A stretch of 64,000 nucleotides of DNA from an uncultured Planktomarina sp. (GTDB lineage: Bacteria; Pseudomonadota; Alphaproteobacteria; Rhodobacterales; Rhodobacteraceae), in contig CAJIZA010000001.1 in NCBI GenBank assembly GCA_905181815.1, positions 806,001-870,000 on the forward strand, written 5' to 3'. The position numbers and the translations under genes were made by a program. Below are positions 19,471 to 28,230 of this stretch, one piece after another (within the stretch, counting starts at the first letter, position 1; each line of letters opens with the position of its first letter). The notes under the pieces are model-generated. The model was not told the origin of the DNA and made no database searches. It saw only the letters and a program-made list of their open reading frames with translations.

Positions 19471-19548
19471 AGTCTCGGACTACAAACTCAGAATTGAAAT
19501 TCACACCAGTTTGTGGCAGCACAATAGAAACGAAAAAGGATCTCACAC

Positions 19549-20361
19549 ATGCCCCATCCCCTCATCACCCAAGGCGATATCGGCGCCTTTCAACGCGATG
19601 GTGTGATCTTGATCAAAGGCCTATTTGCCGATCATGTAGAGACCCTGCGGGCCGGCATTGCGCGCAACATGGACGCGCCGGGCCCCTATGCAGCAGAGAA
19701 TTTGAAGTCCGGCGAAGCGGGGCGGTTTTTCGATGATTATTGCAATTGGACCCGGATTCCAGAATTTGAAACTGTTCTGCGCGAAAGCCCTGCGGCAGAA
19801 GTAGCCGCAGATTTAATGGGCACGCTGCGGGTGCAGATGTTTCACGACCATATTTTGGTGAAAGAACCTGGCACATCCAAAGCTACCCCTTGGCATCAAG
19901 ACGGGCCCTATTACTTTGTGGACGGCCTGCAAAATGTGAGTTTTTGGAGCCCGCTTGATCCGGTGACCGAAGCCTCGCTACGCTGCGTTGCCGGCAGTCA
20001 CAAATGGGCCAAACCCGTGTTGCCGACCCGCTGGCTGGCCGAGGAGAGTTTTTATCCCAATGAGGAGGACTATATGTCTGTGCCGGACCCCGAGGCGGAA
20101 GGCATGGAAATACGCGAATGGGCGATGGAGCCCGGTGATGCGGTGGCCTTTAGCTTTGGTATTTTGCACGGCGCACGCGGAAATGACAGCCACCAGCGCC
20201 GCCGGGCCTTCTCTTTGCGGCTCGTGGGCGATGATGCGCGCTATGTCGAGCGCCCTGGCCCGACGTCCCCACCCTTTCCCGGTCATGCGATGCAGTCCGG
20301 ACAACTGCTGCGCGAAGATTGGTTTCCCGTGATTTATGACCGCAACGCGTCGCCAGTCTGA
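19549..20361 (+). CDS. Phytanoyl-CoA dioxygenase (PhyH) family hydroxylase
   Basis: A 270-residue Fe(II)/2-oxoglutarate oxygenase. The iron triad is H116 and D118 (PWHQDGPY) plus H207 in GILHGARGND, with an arginine nearby for 2-oxoglutarate. Family members hydroxylate CoA esters, ectoine, small acids or phosphonates. It is divergent from a TRAP transporter, so the likely substrate is an imported organic acid or its derivative. AAAAGGA lies upstream of the ATG. It is convergent with paaE, whose stop is 19 bases away. The two iron oxygenases in this region (this one and the Rieske protein) act on different chemistry, and no direct link is shown. Confidence 0.85.
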   Translation: MPHPLITQGDIGAFQRDGVILIKGLFADHVETLRAGIARNMDAPGPYAAENLKSGEAGRFFDDYCNWTRIPEFETVLRESPAAEVAADLMGTLRVQMFHDHILVKEPGTSKATPWHQDGPYYFVDGLQNVSFWSPLDPVTEASLRCVAGSHKWAKPVLPTRWLAEESFYPNEEDYMSVPDPEAEGMEIREWAMEPGDAVAFSFGILHGARGNDSHQRRRAFSLRLVGDDARYVERPGPTSPPFPGHAMQSGQLLREDWFPVIYDRNASPV

Positions 20362-20380
20362 CAAGAGATGAAACCAATAT

Positions 20381-21448
20381 CTAGACCGCGTCGAAGTCCA
20401 AAACCACCAGCTCTGAACGCGGCTTAAATTGACAGGCCAAAACATAGCCCTGTTCAATTTCCCAAGGCTCAAGTGAGAAGTTTTGTGCCATCTCCCCCTC
20501 CCCTTGGCTCAACTTACAGCGGCAGGTTGCGCACATGCCATTGGCGCAAGAATACGGCAGCTCAAGCCCAGACTGGCTGGCCGCATCCAGCAGCATGTCG
20601 CCCGCCTCCATAGCAAACCCCCGCCGCGCACCATCCAGAACAACTTCAACCCGCGCTCCGCGCGCAAAGTAAGGCTTTTGCGCAGCGCTGGCAATCGGCA
20701 GCGGGCTTGACGGGGTAAAGAGCTCGAATTTGATCCGTTCAGGCGGCACACCCAAAACTGTCAAAGCCTCAGACGCCGCCGTAATCATCGGCTGTGGACC
20801 ACAAATATATATCGCGTCATAATCCATCGGGGAAATAAGCCCACGGATGGCCATCGTACTCAGTTTCTCCGCATCCATGCGCCCATTAAAGAGCGCCACA
20901 TCCTGTGCTTCTTCATCCATTACATGCGTTATCAAAAATCGTGTGAGATACCTATCTTTCAGATCATCAAAGGTTTGGCGAAACATAATGCTTTCGGTAT
21001 TGCGATTGGCGTAACACAGGGTAACCGTGCTATTGGATTCGCCCTCCAACACGGATTGCGCAATCGATTTGATCGGCGTGACACCCGAGCCTGCGGCCAA
21101 GAGTAAATAATTGTGCCGCCCGCCAATCGGCGCCGTGAACCGCCCCTGTGGTGGCATAACCTGCACCACATCCCCCGGCTTCAGGCTCAAGGCAAAGCTG
21201 GAAAAAGCGCCGCCCTCGATCTGTTTGATCCCAACCGACAGCTGCGACGCGCCCAGTGGAGAGCAAATTGAATAGGAACGCCGTAAGTCCTGCCCATCCA
21301 CCACAGCGCGAAGGGTTAGATACTGCCCCGGCTCAAAAACAAAATCGGATACCAAGGCCGCTGGGATGTCAAAACTGAGCTCAACAGAACTGGCGGTGTC
21401 GACGCGCACGGCGCTGATGGTCAAATCATGAAATCTCAGTTTGGCCAT
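20381..21448 (-). CDS. paaE: Phenylacetyl-CoA epoxidase reductase subunit PaaE
   Basis: A 355-residue reductase that passes electrons from NADPH to the di-iron PaaA. An N-terminal FAD domain (RRSYSICS at about 59) is followed by the NAD-binding domain (LLLAAGSGVTPIKSI) and a C-terminal plant-type [2Fe-2S] domain with the cysteine pattern SCANGMCATCRC plus a later LACQ cysteine. This domain order is that of PaaE. It is the last gene of paaZ-X-A-B-C-D-E, 12 bases after paaD. The operon has the full epoxidase set. Confidence 0.95.
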   Translation of the reverse strand: MAKLRFHDLTISAVRVDTASSVELSFDIPAALVSDFVFEPGQYLTLRAVVDGQDLRRSYSICSPLGASQLSVGIKQIEGGAFSSFALSLKPGDVVQVMPPQGRFTAPIGGRHNYLLLAAGSGVTPIKSIAQSVLEGESNSTVTLCYANRNTESIMFRQTFDDLKDRYLTRFLITHVMDEEAQDVALFNGRMDAEKLSTMAIRGLISPMDYDAIYICGPQPMITAASEALTVLGVPPERIKFELFTPSSPLPIASAAQKPYFARGARVEVVLDGARRGFAMEAGDMLLDAASQSGLELPYSCANGMCATCRCKLSQGEGEMAQNFSLEPWEIEQGYVLACQFKPRSELVVLDFDAV

Positions 21449-21460
21449 CGCAGCCTCTCC

Positions 21461-21949
21461 TCAAATACATTTGAAATAATCAAAGGGCTCATGACAGTCA
21501 TTGCAGCGATACTGGGCCTTGCAGGCCGTGGAGCCAAATTCGGACAGCTTGGACGTGTCCGTTGCCGCGCAGCGCGGGCAAACCACTGTGATCTCGCCAA
21601 AGAGAGCGCGTTTCGATGAAGAGCCGTCGACAGGCGGCGCAATACCATAGGCACGAAGTTTTTCTCGCCCCTCCTCGGTGATCCAGTCAGTGGTCCAAGC
21701 CGGCGCTAGAACCCGTTCAATCACTGGATCAAAACCAGCCTGTCGCAGTGCCGCCTCGATGGCCAATTCAATCGCCAACACCGCCGGGCATCCCGAATAG
21801 GTGGGTGTTACCTGCGCAACAGCCCGGCCTTGATTATCAATGTCAACAGCTCGCAAGATGCCCAAGTCCGCCACGGTGACCGCAGGCACCTCGGGATCCA
21901 AAACAGCCGCTGCGGCCTCCCATGCGCGGCGGGCCTGAAACGCTACCAT
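21461..21949 (-). CDS. paaD: Phenylacetate degradation protein PaaD
   Basis: A 162-residue protein with an N-terminal DUF59/MIP18-like domain (DPEVPAVTVADLG) and a C-terminal zinc ribbon with two CxxC pairs (CPRC and CNDC). It is thought to help mature the iron-sulfur or di-iron centre of the epoxidase. It overlaps the end of paaC by 7 bases. The normal length and zinc ribbon indicate an intact gene. Confidence 0.94.
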   Translation of the reverse strand: MVAFQARRAWEAAAAVLDPEVPAVTVADLGILRAVDIDNQGRAVAQVTPTYSGCPAVLAIELAIEAALRQAGFDPVIERVLAPAWTTDWITEEGREKLRAYGIAPPVDGSSSKRALFGEITVVCPRCAATDTSKLSEFGSTACKAQYRCNDCHEPFDYFKCI

Positions 21950-22698
21950 GTCATATCCGGAAAACTACGCTGCATAAATTGCAACTGCGCCAAAAGATGG
22001 CCCATGGCTTCCGTATGCAGCCCCCTGCGACCGCCCTTTTGCGCATAGACAGCTTCCGGCGGGGCCAGTTTGGCCGCCACGAACACCTGCTCAACATCCG
22101 CCTGCCAGGCATGTTGCAAAGCTTGGGTCTCCGGCAATACTCCAGCCGCAACAGCGCCGCAGGCTTCAGGATCTGCTATAAAAAATTCGCCCGCATAGGG
22201 CGCCAAAAGCGTCACCGCCTCTTCCATGCGTCGTGCACTTTCATCGGTTCCATCCCCCAGGCGGATCACCCATTCCGCACAATGGCGGCGGTGATACTGC
22301 GACTCTTTCACAGCCTTGGCGGCAATCGCCGCGAGGGTGGCATCAGTTGAGCTCTCAACCTCCTGCCAAAACAATTGCATGAAACTGGCAAAGTAAAACT
22401 GGCGCAACATGGTGTGGGCAAAATCACCATTGGGCAGCTCGCAAATCAATAGATTTCGATAGGCACGCTCCAATCGGCCAAAGGCCAAAGCATCCTCATC
22501 GCGCCCCGCACCTTCCAATTCTCCCGCATAAGTGTAAAGCCCGCGCGCCTGTCCAATCAGATCCAGCGCAATATTGGGCATGGCCAGATCTTCCTCGAGC
22601 ATCGGCGCATGGCCGCACCATTCCGACAACCGGTGCCCTAATATTAAGTGATCATCCGCCAAGCCGATCAAGGCTGCAACCAATGCGGGCGGCATCAC
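21943..22698 (-). CDS. paaC: Phenylacetyl-CoA epoxidase structural subunit PaaC
   Basis: A 251-residue ferritin-like subunit of the phenylacetyl-CoA monooxygenase. It pairs with PaaA and gives the complex structure but lacks a full di-iron site. The N terminus (LADDHLILGHRLSEWCGHAPMLEED) and the LALDLIGQAR-like helix (IALDLIGQARGLYTYAGE) are characteristic. It overlaps paaB by 4 bases and paaD by 7. Confidence 0.95.
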   Translation of the reverse strand: MMPPALVAALIGLADDHLILGHRLSEWCGHAPMLEEDLAMPNIALDLIGQARGLYTYAGELEGAGRDEDALAFGRLERAYRNLLICELPNGDFAHTMLRQFYFASFMQLFWQEVESSTDATLAAIAAKAVKESQYHRRHCAEWVIRLGDGTDESARRMEEAVTLLAPYAGEFFIADPEACGAVAAGVLPETQALQHAWQADVEQVFVAAKLAPPEAVYAQKGGRRGLHTEAMGHLLAQLQFMQRSFPDMTW

Positions 22699-22985
22699 AT
22701 ATGCCCCACATCATCTGGAATATTGTAAAAACTGGGGTGGCGATAGATTTTATCATCGGCCGGATCAAACAGCACGTTGCGATCTTGCGGATCAGAGGCG
22801 ACAATCTGCGCCGAGGGAATAACCCAAACAGACAAACCCTCCCCGCGGCGGGTATAGACATCCCGCGCCGCTTGCAGCGCCATTTCAGCATCCGCCGCGT
22901 GCAGCGAACCGCAGTGGCGATGCGCCAGCCCATTGCGCGGGCGGATAAACACTTCCCATAGTGGGATTTCTTCGGCTTCGCTCAT
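22695..22985 (-). CDS. paaB: Phenylacetyl-CoA epoxidase subunit PaaB
   Basis: A 96-residue subunit required for the epoxidase complex. The sequence begins PLWEVFIRPRNGLAHRHCGS and carries the ARDVYTRRGEG segment typical of PaaB. The open frame extends upstream to 23159 over the end of paaA, but the ATG at 22985 gives the family length and has a purine-rich site upstream. It lies 20 bases after paaA. Confidence 0.95.
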   Translation of the reverse strand: MSEAEEIPLWEVFIRPRNGLAHRHCGSLHAADAEMALQAARDVYTRRGEGLSVWVIPSAQIVASDPQDRNVLFDPADDKIYRHPSFYNIPDDVGHM

Positions 22986-23005
22986 CTGGACTCTTTCCTT
23001 TTGCC

Positions 23006-23998
23006 TCACTCGGCAGCTATTGCCACCGATTGCCGCGCGGCGCGTTTCTTTGCATGGGCAAGCGCCGCCTCGCGGACCCAAGCCCCGTCTTCCCAAGCCT
23101 TTTTGCGCGCCGCCACACGGGCTTTGTTCAACGGGCCATGCCCCTTGACCACGGCCCAAAACTCATCCCAATCAATTTCACCATAGTCATAGCGCCCCCC
23201 CGCCTCATTCCAGGCCAGCGCCGGATCCGGCAGGCTCAAGCCTAAACGCTGCGCCTGTGGCACGGTGGCATCGACAAATTTCTGCCGCAGCTCATCATTG
23301 GTAAACCGCTTAATTTTCCAGCGTGTAGATTGATCTGAGTGCTCACTCGCTCCATCGGGCGGACCAAACATCATCAAGGAGGGCCACCACCAACGGTTCA
23401 ACGCGTCCTGCGCCATCTCCTTTTGCGCCGGGCTTCCTTCGGCCAGTTTCAGCATGATCTCATACCCTTGCCGCTGGTGAAAACTCTCTTCCTTGCAAAC
23501 GCGGATCATCGCCCGTGCATAGGGCCCATAGGAGCAGCGGCACAAAGGCACCTGGTTCATAATCGCGGCCCCATCCACAAGCCAACCAATGGCGCCAATA
23601 TCGGCCCAGGTTTGGGTGGGGTAATTGAATATGGAGGAGTATTTTGCCCGGCCAGACACCAATTCTTCGGTCATCTGCTTGCGGCTCACCCCGAGCGTTT
23701 CTGCGGCGGAATAGAGATATAAGCCATGCCCGCCTTCATCTTGCACCTTGGCCAATAGCGCCGCCTTGCGCCGCAACGTCGGTGCACGGGTTATCCAATT
23801 GCCCTCTGGCAACATTCCGATGATTTCTGAATGTGCGTGCTGCCCAATCTGACGAATCAAGGTCTTGCGATACGCCGCTGGCATAGGATCATTCGGTTCA
23901 ATTTTCTCGTCCGCATCAATGCGGGCTTGAAAGGCCGCCAAAAACTTTGGTGTTTCAGTGGTCTGGTCGCCAGATCCAATCAATCCTTGTGAATACAT
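23006..23998 (-). CDS. paaA: Phenylacetyl-CoA epoxidase catalytic subunit PaaA
   Basis: A 330-residue di-iron oxygenase subunit that adds one oxygen atom to the ring of phenylacetyl-CoA, making the 1,2-epoxide. The [14 protein letters not shown] motif and the [19 protein letters not shown] helix with its E-x-x-H iron ligands are diagnostic. Length is normal. It begins the paaABCDE part of the operon, 54 bases after the end of paaX, a gap rich in A and T with a dyad that could be a separate promoter/operator. Confidence 0.97.
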   Translation of the reverse strand: MYSQGLIGSGDQTTETPKFLAAFQARIDADEKIEPNDPMPAAYRKTLIRQIGQHAHSEIIGMLPEGNWITRAPTLRRKAALLAKVQDEGGHGLYLYSAAETLGVSRKQMTEELVSGRAKYSSIFNYPTQTWADIGAIGWLVDGAAIMNQVPLCRCSYGPYARAMIRVCKEESFHQRQGYEIMLKLAEGSPAQKEMAQDALNRWWWPSLMMFGPPDGASEHSDQSTRWKIKRFTNDELRQKFVDATVPQAQRLGLSLPDPALAWNEAGGRYDYGEIDWDEFWAVVKGHGPLNKARVAARKKAWEDGAWVREAALAHAKKRAARQSVAIAAE

Positions 23999-24029
23999 CC
24001 ATTTTCTCCCAATTGGGGAACAGTTTATA

Positions 24030-24063
24030 TTACAAAAATAAATAAATCAATATTATTTTGTAA
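24030..24063. promoter_or_regulatory. AT-rich dyad upstream of paaA
   Basis: TTACAAAA at 24030-24037 and its complement TTTTGTAA at 24056-24063 form an 8-bp perfect inverted repeat with an 18-base AT-rich centre. It spans the stop codon of paaX and lies 32 bases ahead of the paaA start. It could be an operator for PaaX or another regulator, allowing paaA-E to be controlled apart from paaZ-X. The binding protein is inferred only from position. Confidence 0.4.
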
Positions 24064-24868
24064 CATAAGCAAAGCGTGTCGCACAATCTGGCGACCCGCC
24101 GCTCATCTGCACCAATTGCGGATAGAGACTGGCCAGAGCGCGATGCGCACGCGCCAAAGGCCAATCATCGAGCGGGGCCTCAATGGTGGGATAACGCAGC
24201 ACCAAGCGACGCCAAAAATGCACAAGCAAAAGCCGGGTCAATCGGGCCTGCGGCACCGTCAGCACATGCCCATCAAGAGAGCTGCAGAGGCGCGCGATCA
24301 AACCACAGCTCTCAGCATTCAGCGCGGGAAACACCTGCCTGCGCGCCCAATCTGGAAAGGTAAACGGCGGGCTGTCAAAAATCACAAGCCTGTCGCGCCA
24401 AGGCTTCAATCCCTCTGGCATGGCCGCAGCAGGCCAACAGGCAAGCCGTGCGCCTAAAATCAATGGCGGCTCGGCCGCGCAGTCTTTTTGCAACTGAGCC
24501 AGATCCACATCCGTCCCGATCAACCCATAGCACCAATGCTCAATGTCGCGGGGCGCCGCGTAAATCTGGCGCGCGGCCCGGTGATACTGCTCCAAACCCG
24601 CGTTTGAGAGGCGATAAAATGCCTGCCGCCCCAGGCGCCGGCCCGTGACCAAACCTTCTTTGGACAGGCGCGACATGGCTGTGCGCACCGCTTGCGGCTC
24701 AATCTCTAGCGCCGCGCAGAGCTCAAGAAGCGCGGACATCGAGAGCTCGCCCCCCTCCGGTTCCGCCAATTCTCCCAAAATCGTGACGATCACCGACCAT
24801 ACCCGCAACCGCCCCTGGGCGTGCAGGTGGTGAATCAATTGGGCAAGAGGCGCAGGCTGCTCCGTCAT
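24053..24868 (-). CDS. paaX: Phenylacetate operon repressor PaaX
   Basis: A 271-residue PaaX-family regulator. The N-terminal winged helix (MSALLELCAALEIEPQAVRTAMSRLSKEGLV) recognises DNA, and the central and C-terminal domains (YGLIGTD onward) bind the inducer phenylacetyl-CoA in known family members. Translation is coupled to paaZ by a 4-base overlap. Its place inside the catabolic operon gives direct feedback. A second, TetR-type regulator (PaaR) is encoded at the end of the other operon, so two sensors of the same pathway may act together. Confidence 0.9.
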   Translation of the reverse strand: MTEQPAPLAQLIHHLHAQGRLRVWSVIVTILGELAEPEGGELSMSALLELCAALEIEPQAVRTAMSRLSKEGLVTGRRLGRQAFYRLSNAGLEQYHRAARQIYAAPRDIEHWCYGLIGTDVDLAQLQKDCAAEPPLILGARLACWPAAAMPEGLKPWRDRLVIFDSPPFTFPDWARRQVFPALNAESCGLIARLCSSLDGHVLTVPQARLTRLLLVHFWRRLVLRYPTIEAPLDDWPLARAHRALASLYPQLVQMSGGSPDCATRFAYVTK

Positions 24869-26913
24869 GCCCCTTTGGTTTCACCATATGAATTCATGGT
24901 CAACAATTCATATTCGGCCACCAAATCGCGATCTTGGTTGCGCAGGGCCACATGCCAGCGCACTTCCCCATACGCATCCGTGCGGCGAGTCTTGCGCTTG
25001 ACGGTAAGCTGCACCGAAATGCAGTCACCCGCAACGACCGGCTTTTGAAACGACAACGCATTGAGCCCGGTATTGGCCAGCACCGGGCCAGGACTTGGCT
25101 CCACAAAAAGACCAGCGGCAAAACTGAGCAACAAATATCCATGCGCGACGCGGTCTGGAAAAAACGGATTGGCCTTGGCCGCCTCGGCATCCATATGCGC
25201 GTAAAACCGATCACCGGTAAACTCGGCAAAATGCTCAATATCGGCCAGTGTGACTTCGCGCGCAGCGGTGTGGAGGGTCTCGCCAATCTGAAGCGCATCA
25301 AAACTGCGCGTAAACGGATGCGCAGGCCCCACATGCTCCGCCGCACCTGTCACCCAAATCCCGGTAATGGCTGAAAGCATATCCGGGCTACCTTGAATGG
25401 CGCTGCGTTGCATAAAATGTTTCACACCGCGCAGACCACCCAATTCCTCTGAGCCGCCCGCGCGGCCTGGCCCGCCATGCACCATATGCGGCAAGGGTGC
25501 GCCATGGCCTGTACTCTCGGCCTGAGATACCCGGTCGTTGAAATAAAGGCGCCCATGAAACGCCCCTGCCCCCAAAACGACCTGCCGTGCCACCTGTTGA
25601 TCATGGGTGATGACAGAGGCCACCAGCGAGCCGCCACCTTTGTTCAGCAAGGAAATTGCATGGGGCACATCGCGATAAGCCATGACCGTGGAGACCGGGC
25701 CAAAGGCCTCAATCTCATGGACAGTCTTGGCGGCATCAGGATCTGGACAGTTGAGCAGCACAGGCGACATAAAGGCCCCCTCTTTGGCATCGGCCCCGCT
25801 GACCAAGCAGTGCTTCGCATCGCCGAATACAACATCGCATTCCCCCGCCAGAAGCTGTAATTTGCCCCGCACATCCTCGCGTTGCGCCTGAGAGACCAAG
25901 GCGCCCATCTGCGTCTCTTTCTGAGCCGGATGGCCAATTTTCGTGGCCGCCAGCCGCTCTGACACTGCGGCAGTCACCGCCTGCAAATGGGCCTCTGGCA
26001 CCATAATGCGTCGAATAGCGGTGCATTTTTGCCCCGCTTTCGTGGTCATTTCACGGTGCACCTCGGTGATGAAGAGATCAAATTCCGTAGAACCAGGCTC
26101 TATATCCGGCCCCAGCACAGAACCATTCAAACTGTCTTGTTCCGCAGTGAAGCGCACGGCGTTTTGCAAAAGTGATGGCCGGCTGCGCAGGACCATGGCT
26201 GTGGCAGCGCTGCCGGTGAACCCCACACTATCTTGCGCGTCCAGACAGTCCAAAAGATCCCCCGTGGCGCCCATGATCAGCTGAAGCGTGCCGTCAGGCA
26301 AAATTCCACTATCTGCGATCAACCGCACCACGGCCTGCGTCAGATAGCCCGTGTCACTAGCCGGTTTGATCAGGCTGGGCACCCCGGCCAAAAGACTGGG
26401 AGCAAGCTTTTCCAACATGCCCCACACCGGAAAGTTGAACGCATTAATCTGCAATGAAATCCCTTGGCGCGGTGTCAAAACATGCTGGCCAAGAAAGCTG
26501 CCGTCGCGGCTGAGCACCTCCAGCTCGCCATCGGGCAGAACAAACCCCTCGGGCATTTCCCGGCGCCCTTTGGACGCATAGACCAACAAGGTGCCAATGC
26601 CGCCGTCAATATCAATCTGACTGTCCGCAAGCGTGGCACCAGTAAGGAAAGACAAGTCATAGAGCGCTTTGCGATGGGCTTTCAGATGCAAGGCGAGGGC
26701 TTTGATCATGCGCGCACGGTCGTGAAAATTCAATGCGCGCAGAGCCGGCCCCCCGTGGGTTTTGGCATAGTCCCGCATGGCCGCCACTTCTGGCACCCCG
26801 CCCAGAACGCCGAGGGTCTCACCGGTGACCGCCGAGCGAACCTGCCGCCCGCTGCTGTCTGAGCGGAGCCAGCGCCCCATAGCATAGCTTGAAAAATGAT
26901 CTTGATCCAACAC
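24865..26913 (-). CDS. paaZ: Bifunctional oxepin-CoA hydrolase/3-oxo-5,6-dehydrosuberyl-CoA semialdehyde dehydrogenase
   Basis: A 682-residue fusion protein that opens the oxepin-CoA ring and oxidises the resulting aldehyde. Residues 1 to about 520 form an aldehyde dehydrogenase with the catalytic cysteine in AGQKCTAIRR near residue 295; residues from about 540 form a MaoC-like hydratase (GDRFYAHMDAEAAK, VAHGYLLLS). The GTG at 26913 is preferred: AGAGGTG stands 5 bases upstream and the length then equals E. coli PaaZ within a residue. An ATG 11 codons further in is the alternative. First gene of the minus-strand paa operon. Both domains look intact, so the hydratase-only variant tied to tropone antibiotics in some roseobacters is not what is seen here. 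Confidence 0.95.
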   Translation of the reverse strand: MLDQDHFSSYAMGRWLRSDSSGRQVRSAVTGETLGVLGGVPEVAAMRDYAKTHGGPALRALNFHDRARMIKALALHLKAHRKALYDLSFLTGATLADSQIDIDGGIGTLLVYASKGRREMPEGFVLPDGELEVLSRDGSFLGQHVLTPRQGISLQINAFNFPVWGMLEKLAPSLLAGVPSLIKPASDTGYLTQAVVRLIADSGILPDGTLQLIMGATGDLLDCLDAQDSVGFTGSAATAMVLRSRPSLLQNAVRFTAEQDSLNGSVLGPDIEPGSTEFDLFITEVHREMTTKAGQKCTAIRRIMVPEAHLQAVTAAVSERLAATKIGHPAQKETQMGALVSQAQREDVRGKLQLLAGECDVVFGDAKHCLVSGADAKEGAFMSPVLLNCPDPDAAKTVHEIEAFGPVSTVMAYRDVPHAISLLNKGGGSLVASVITHDQQVARQVVLGAGAFHGRLYFNDRVSQAESTGHGAPLPHMVHGGPGRAGGSEELGGLRGVKHFMQRSAIQGSPDMLSAITGIWVTGAAEHVGPAHPFTRSFDALQIGETLHTAAREVTLADIEHFAEFTGDRFYAHMDAEAAKANPFFPDRVAHGYLLLSFAAGLFVEPSPGPVLANTGLNALSFQKPVVAGDCISVQLTVKRKTRRTDAYGEVRWHVALRNQDRDLVAEYELLTMNSYGETKGA

Positions 26914-26944
26914 CGGCGCACCTCTGTTTAAAACTTGGAATATT

Positions 26945-26966
26945 AATTGACCAAGCGGTCGGTCTA
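26945..26966. promoter_or_regulatory. Predicted PaaR (TetR-type) operator between paaZ and paaG
   Basis: The divergent 89-base paaZ-paaG region holds GACC-AAGC-GGTC (26949-26960) followed at once by a second GGTC (26961-26964). GACC/GGTC half sites resemble those of PaaR-like TetR repressors of phenylacetate and fatty-acid pathways. Its position lets one protein shut both operons. The site identity is inferred. Confidence 0.55.
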
Positions 26967-27002
26967 TGCAAGTTATTTGTATAACCCGCATTGGAGGTCC
27001 GC

Positions 27003-27788
27003 ATGTCCGACACGATCCTGACCCAACACACCGACGGCTGGATGCAGATCACATTGAACCGACCCGATCGGCTCAACGCCTTTAATGACGAGATGCATGC
27101 CGCCCTGAGCGCGGCGCTTGCAGAGGCAGAAAAGCCCGAGGTGCGCGCGCTATTGCTCACCGGTGCGGGGCGTGGATTTTGCGCGGGGCAAGATCTTGAG
27201 GGCCGCGATCCGCGCAGATTGGGCGGCCCCCCTGATCTGGGCCATACCCTGAGCACGCTTTATAATCCTCTGGTGCAGCGCCTACGCTCATTGGCCAAAC
27301 CTGTCGTCTGCGCTGTCAATGGCGTCGCGGCGGGGGCAGGCGCCAATATTGTATTTGGCTGCGATATTGTCCTGGCGGCCACCACGGCAAAATTTGTGCA
27401 AAGCTTTGCCAAAGTTGGGCTGATCCCTGATGCGGGTGGCACCTATCATTTGGCGCAAATCTTGGGACCGCTGCGCGCCAAAGCCTGGGCCATGACCGCC
27501 TCACCAATCACTGCGCAAACCGCCCAAAACTGGGGATTGGTTTGGCAATGCTTTGAACCCGACGCGCTTTTGGAGGCTGCACAGAAGATGACCGCAGACC
27601 TGGCCAGGGGCGCAACCCTGGGTTTGGCACAGACCAAACATGCCATCCACAAAGCGGGGCAAATGGATCTCGAGGCGCATATGGCGCTTGAAGCGGAAAT
27701 TCAGCGCGCCTGCGGCCAGTCGGCAGATTACCTGGAGGGCGTTACAGCCTTTCTCGACAAGCGGCCCGCACAGTATTCAGGATCCTAA
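27003..27788 (+). CDS. paaG: 1,2-epoxyphenylacetyl-CoA isomerase
   Basis: A 261-residue crotonase-fold enzyme that converts the epoxide made by PaaABCDE into oxepin-CoA. It closely follows the PaaG pattern: LNRPDRLNAFNDEMH, the oxyanion-hole segment GAGRGFCAGQDL, NGVAAGAG, and the catalytic Asp in GLIPDAGGT. The SADYLEGVTAFLDKR C-terminal element also matches. GGAGG lies upstream of the ATG at 27003; the four codons before it are not used. First gene of the plus-strand paa operon. It is PaaG rather than PaaF, judged by these motifs. Confidence 0.93.
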   Translation: MSDTILTQHTDGWMQITLNRPDRLNAFNDEMHAALSAALAEAEKPEVRALLLTGAGRGFCAGQDLEGRDPRRLGGPPDLGHTLSTLYNPLVQRLRSLAKPVVCAVNGVAAGAGANIVFGCDIVLAATTAKFVQSFAKVGLIPDAGGTYHLAQILGPLRAKAWAMTASPITAQTAQNWGLVWQCFEPDALLEAAQKMTADLARGATLGLAQTKHAIHKAGQMDLEAHMALEAEIQRACGQSADYLEGVTAFLDKRPAQYSGS

Positions 27789-27789
27789 C

Positions 27790-28230
27790 ATGCCCCTCAC
27801 TGCGCAACAAATTGCTGAAAAATCTTCCGCGGCCTTGGGTGCACATGATGGGGCCAGTCAAGCGCTGGGGTTGCGGGTCACCCATATCGCGCCCGGACAG
27901 GCCAATGTGACCATGCAGGTCACAGAGCAGATGCTCAACGGCCATGGGATATGCCACGGCGGCTTAATCTTCACCTTGGCCGACACGGCCTTTGCCCACG
28001 CCTGCAACAGCTATAATCAACGGGTCGTGGCTCAGACCTGTTCCGTCAGCTTTCTGGCCCCCGGCCAGTTGGGCGATCAGCTCACCGCCGCGGCCCGCGA
28101 GCTGCACCGCGCCGGGCGCAGCGGCATTTATGATATTGAAGTCACCCGCGCCACGGGCGAAGTGATTGCACAGTTCCGGGGAAACTCCCGCAGCATCAAA
28201 GGTCAGCATTTTGAGGAGCCCCAGCCATGA
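27790..28230 (+). CDS. paaI: Hydroxyphenylacetyl-CoA thioesterase PaaI
   Basis: A 146-residue hotdog-fold thioesterase that releases CoA from dead-end hydroxyphenylacyl-CoA and so prevents loss of free CoA. The GHGICHGGLIFTLADTAFAHACN helix with its catalytic Asp is the PaaI signature. It starts one base after the paaG stop and overlaps paaJ by 4 bases. Length and ends are normal. Confidence 0.92.
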   Translation: MPLTAQQIAEKSSAALGAHDGASQALGLRVTHIAPGQANVTMQVTEQMLNGHGICHGGLIFTLADTAFAHACNSYNQRVVAQTCSVSFLAPGQLGDQLTAAARELHRAGRSGIYDIEVTRATGEVIAQFRGNSRSIKGQHFEEPQP

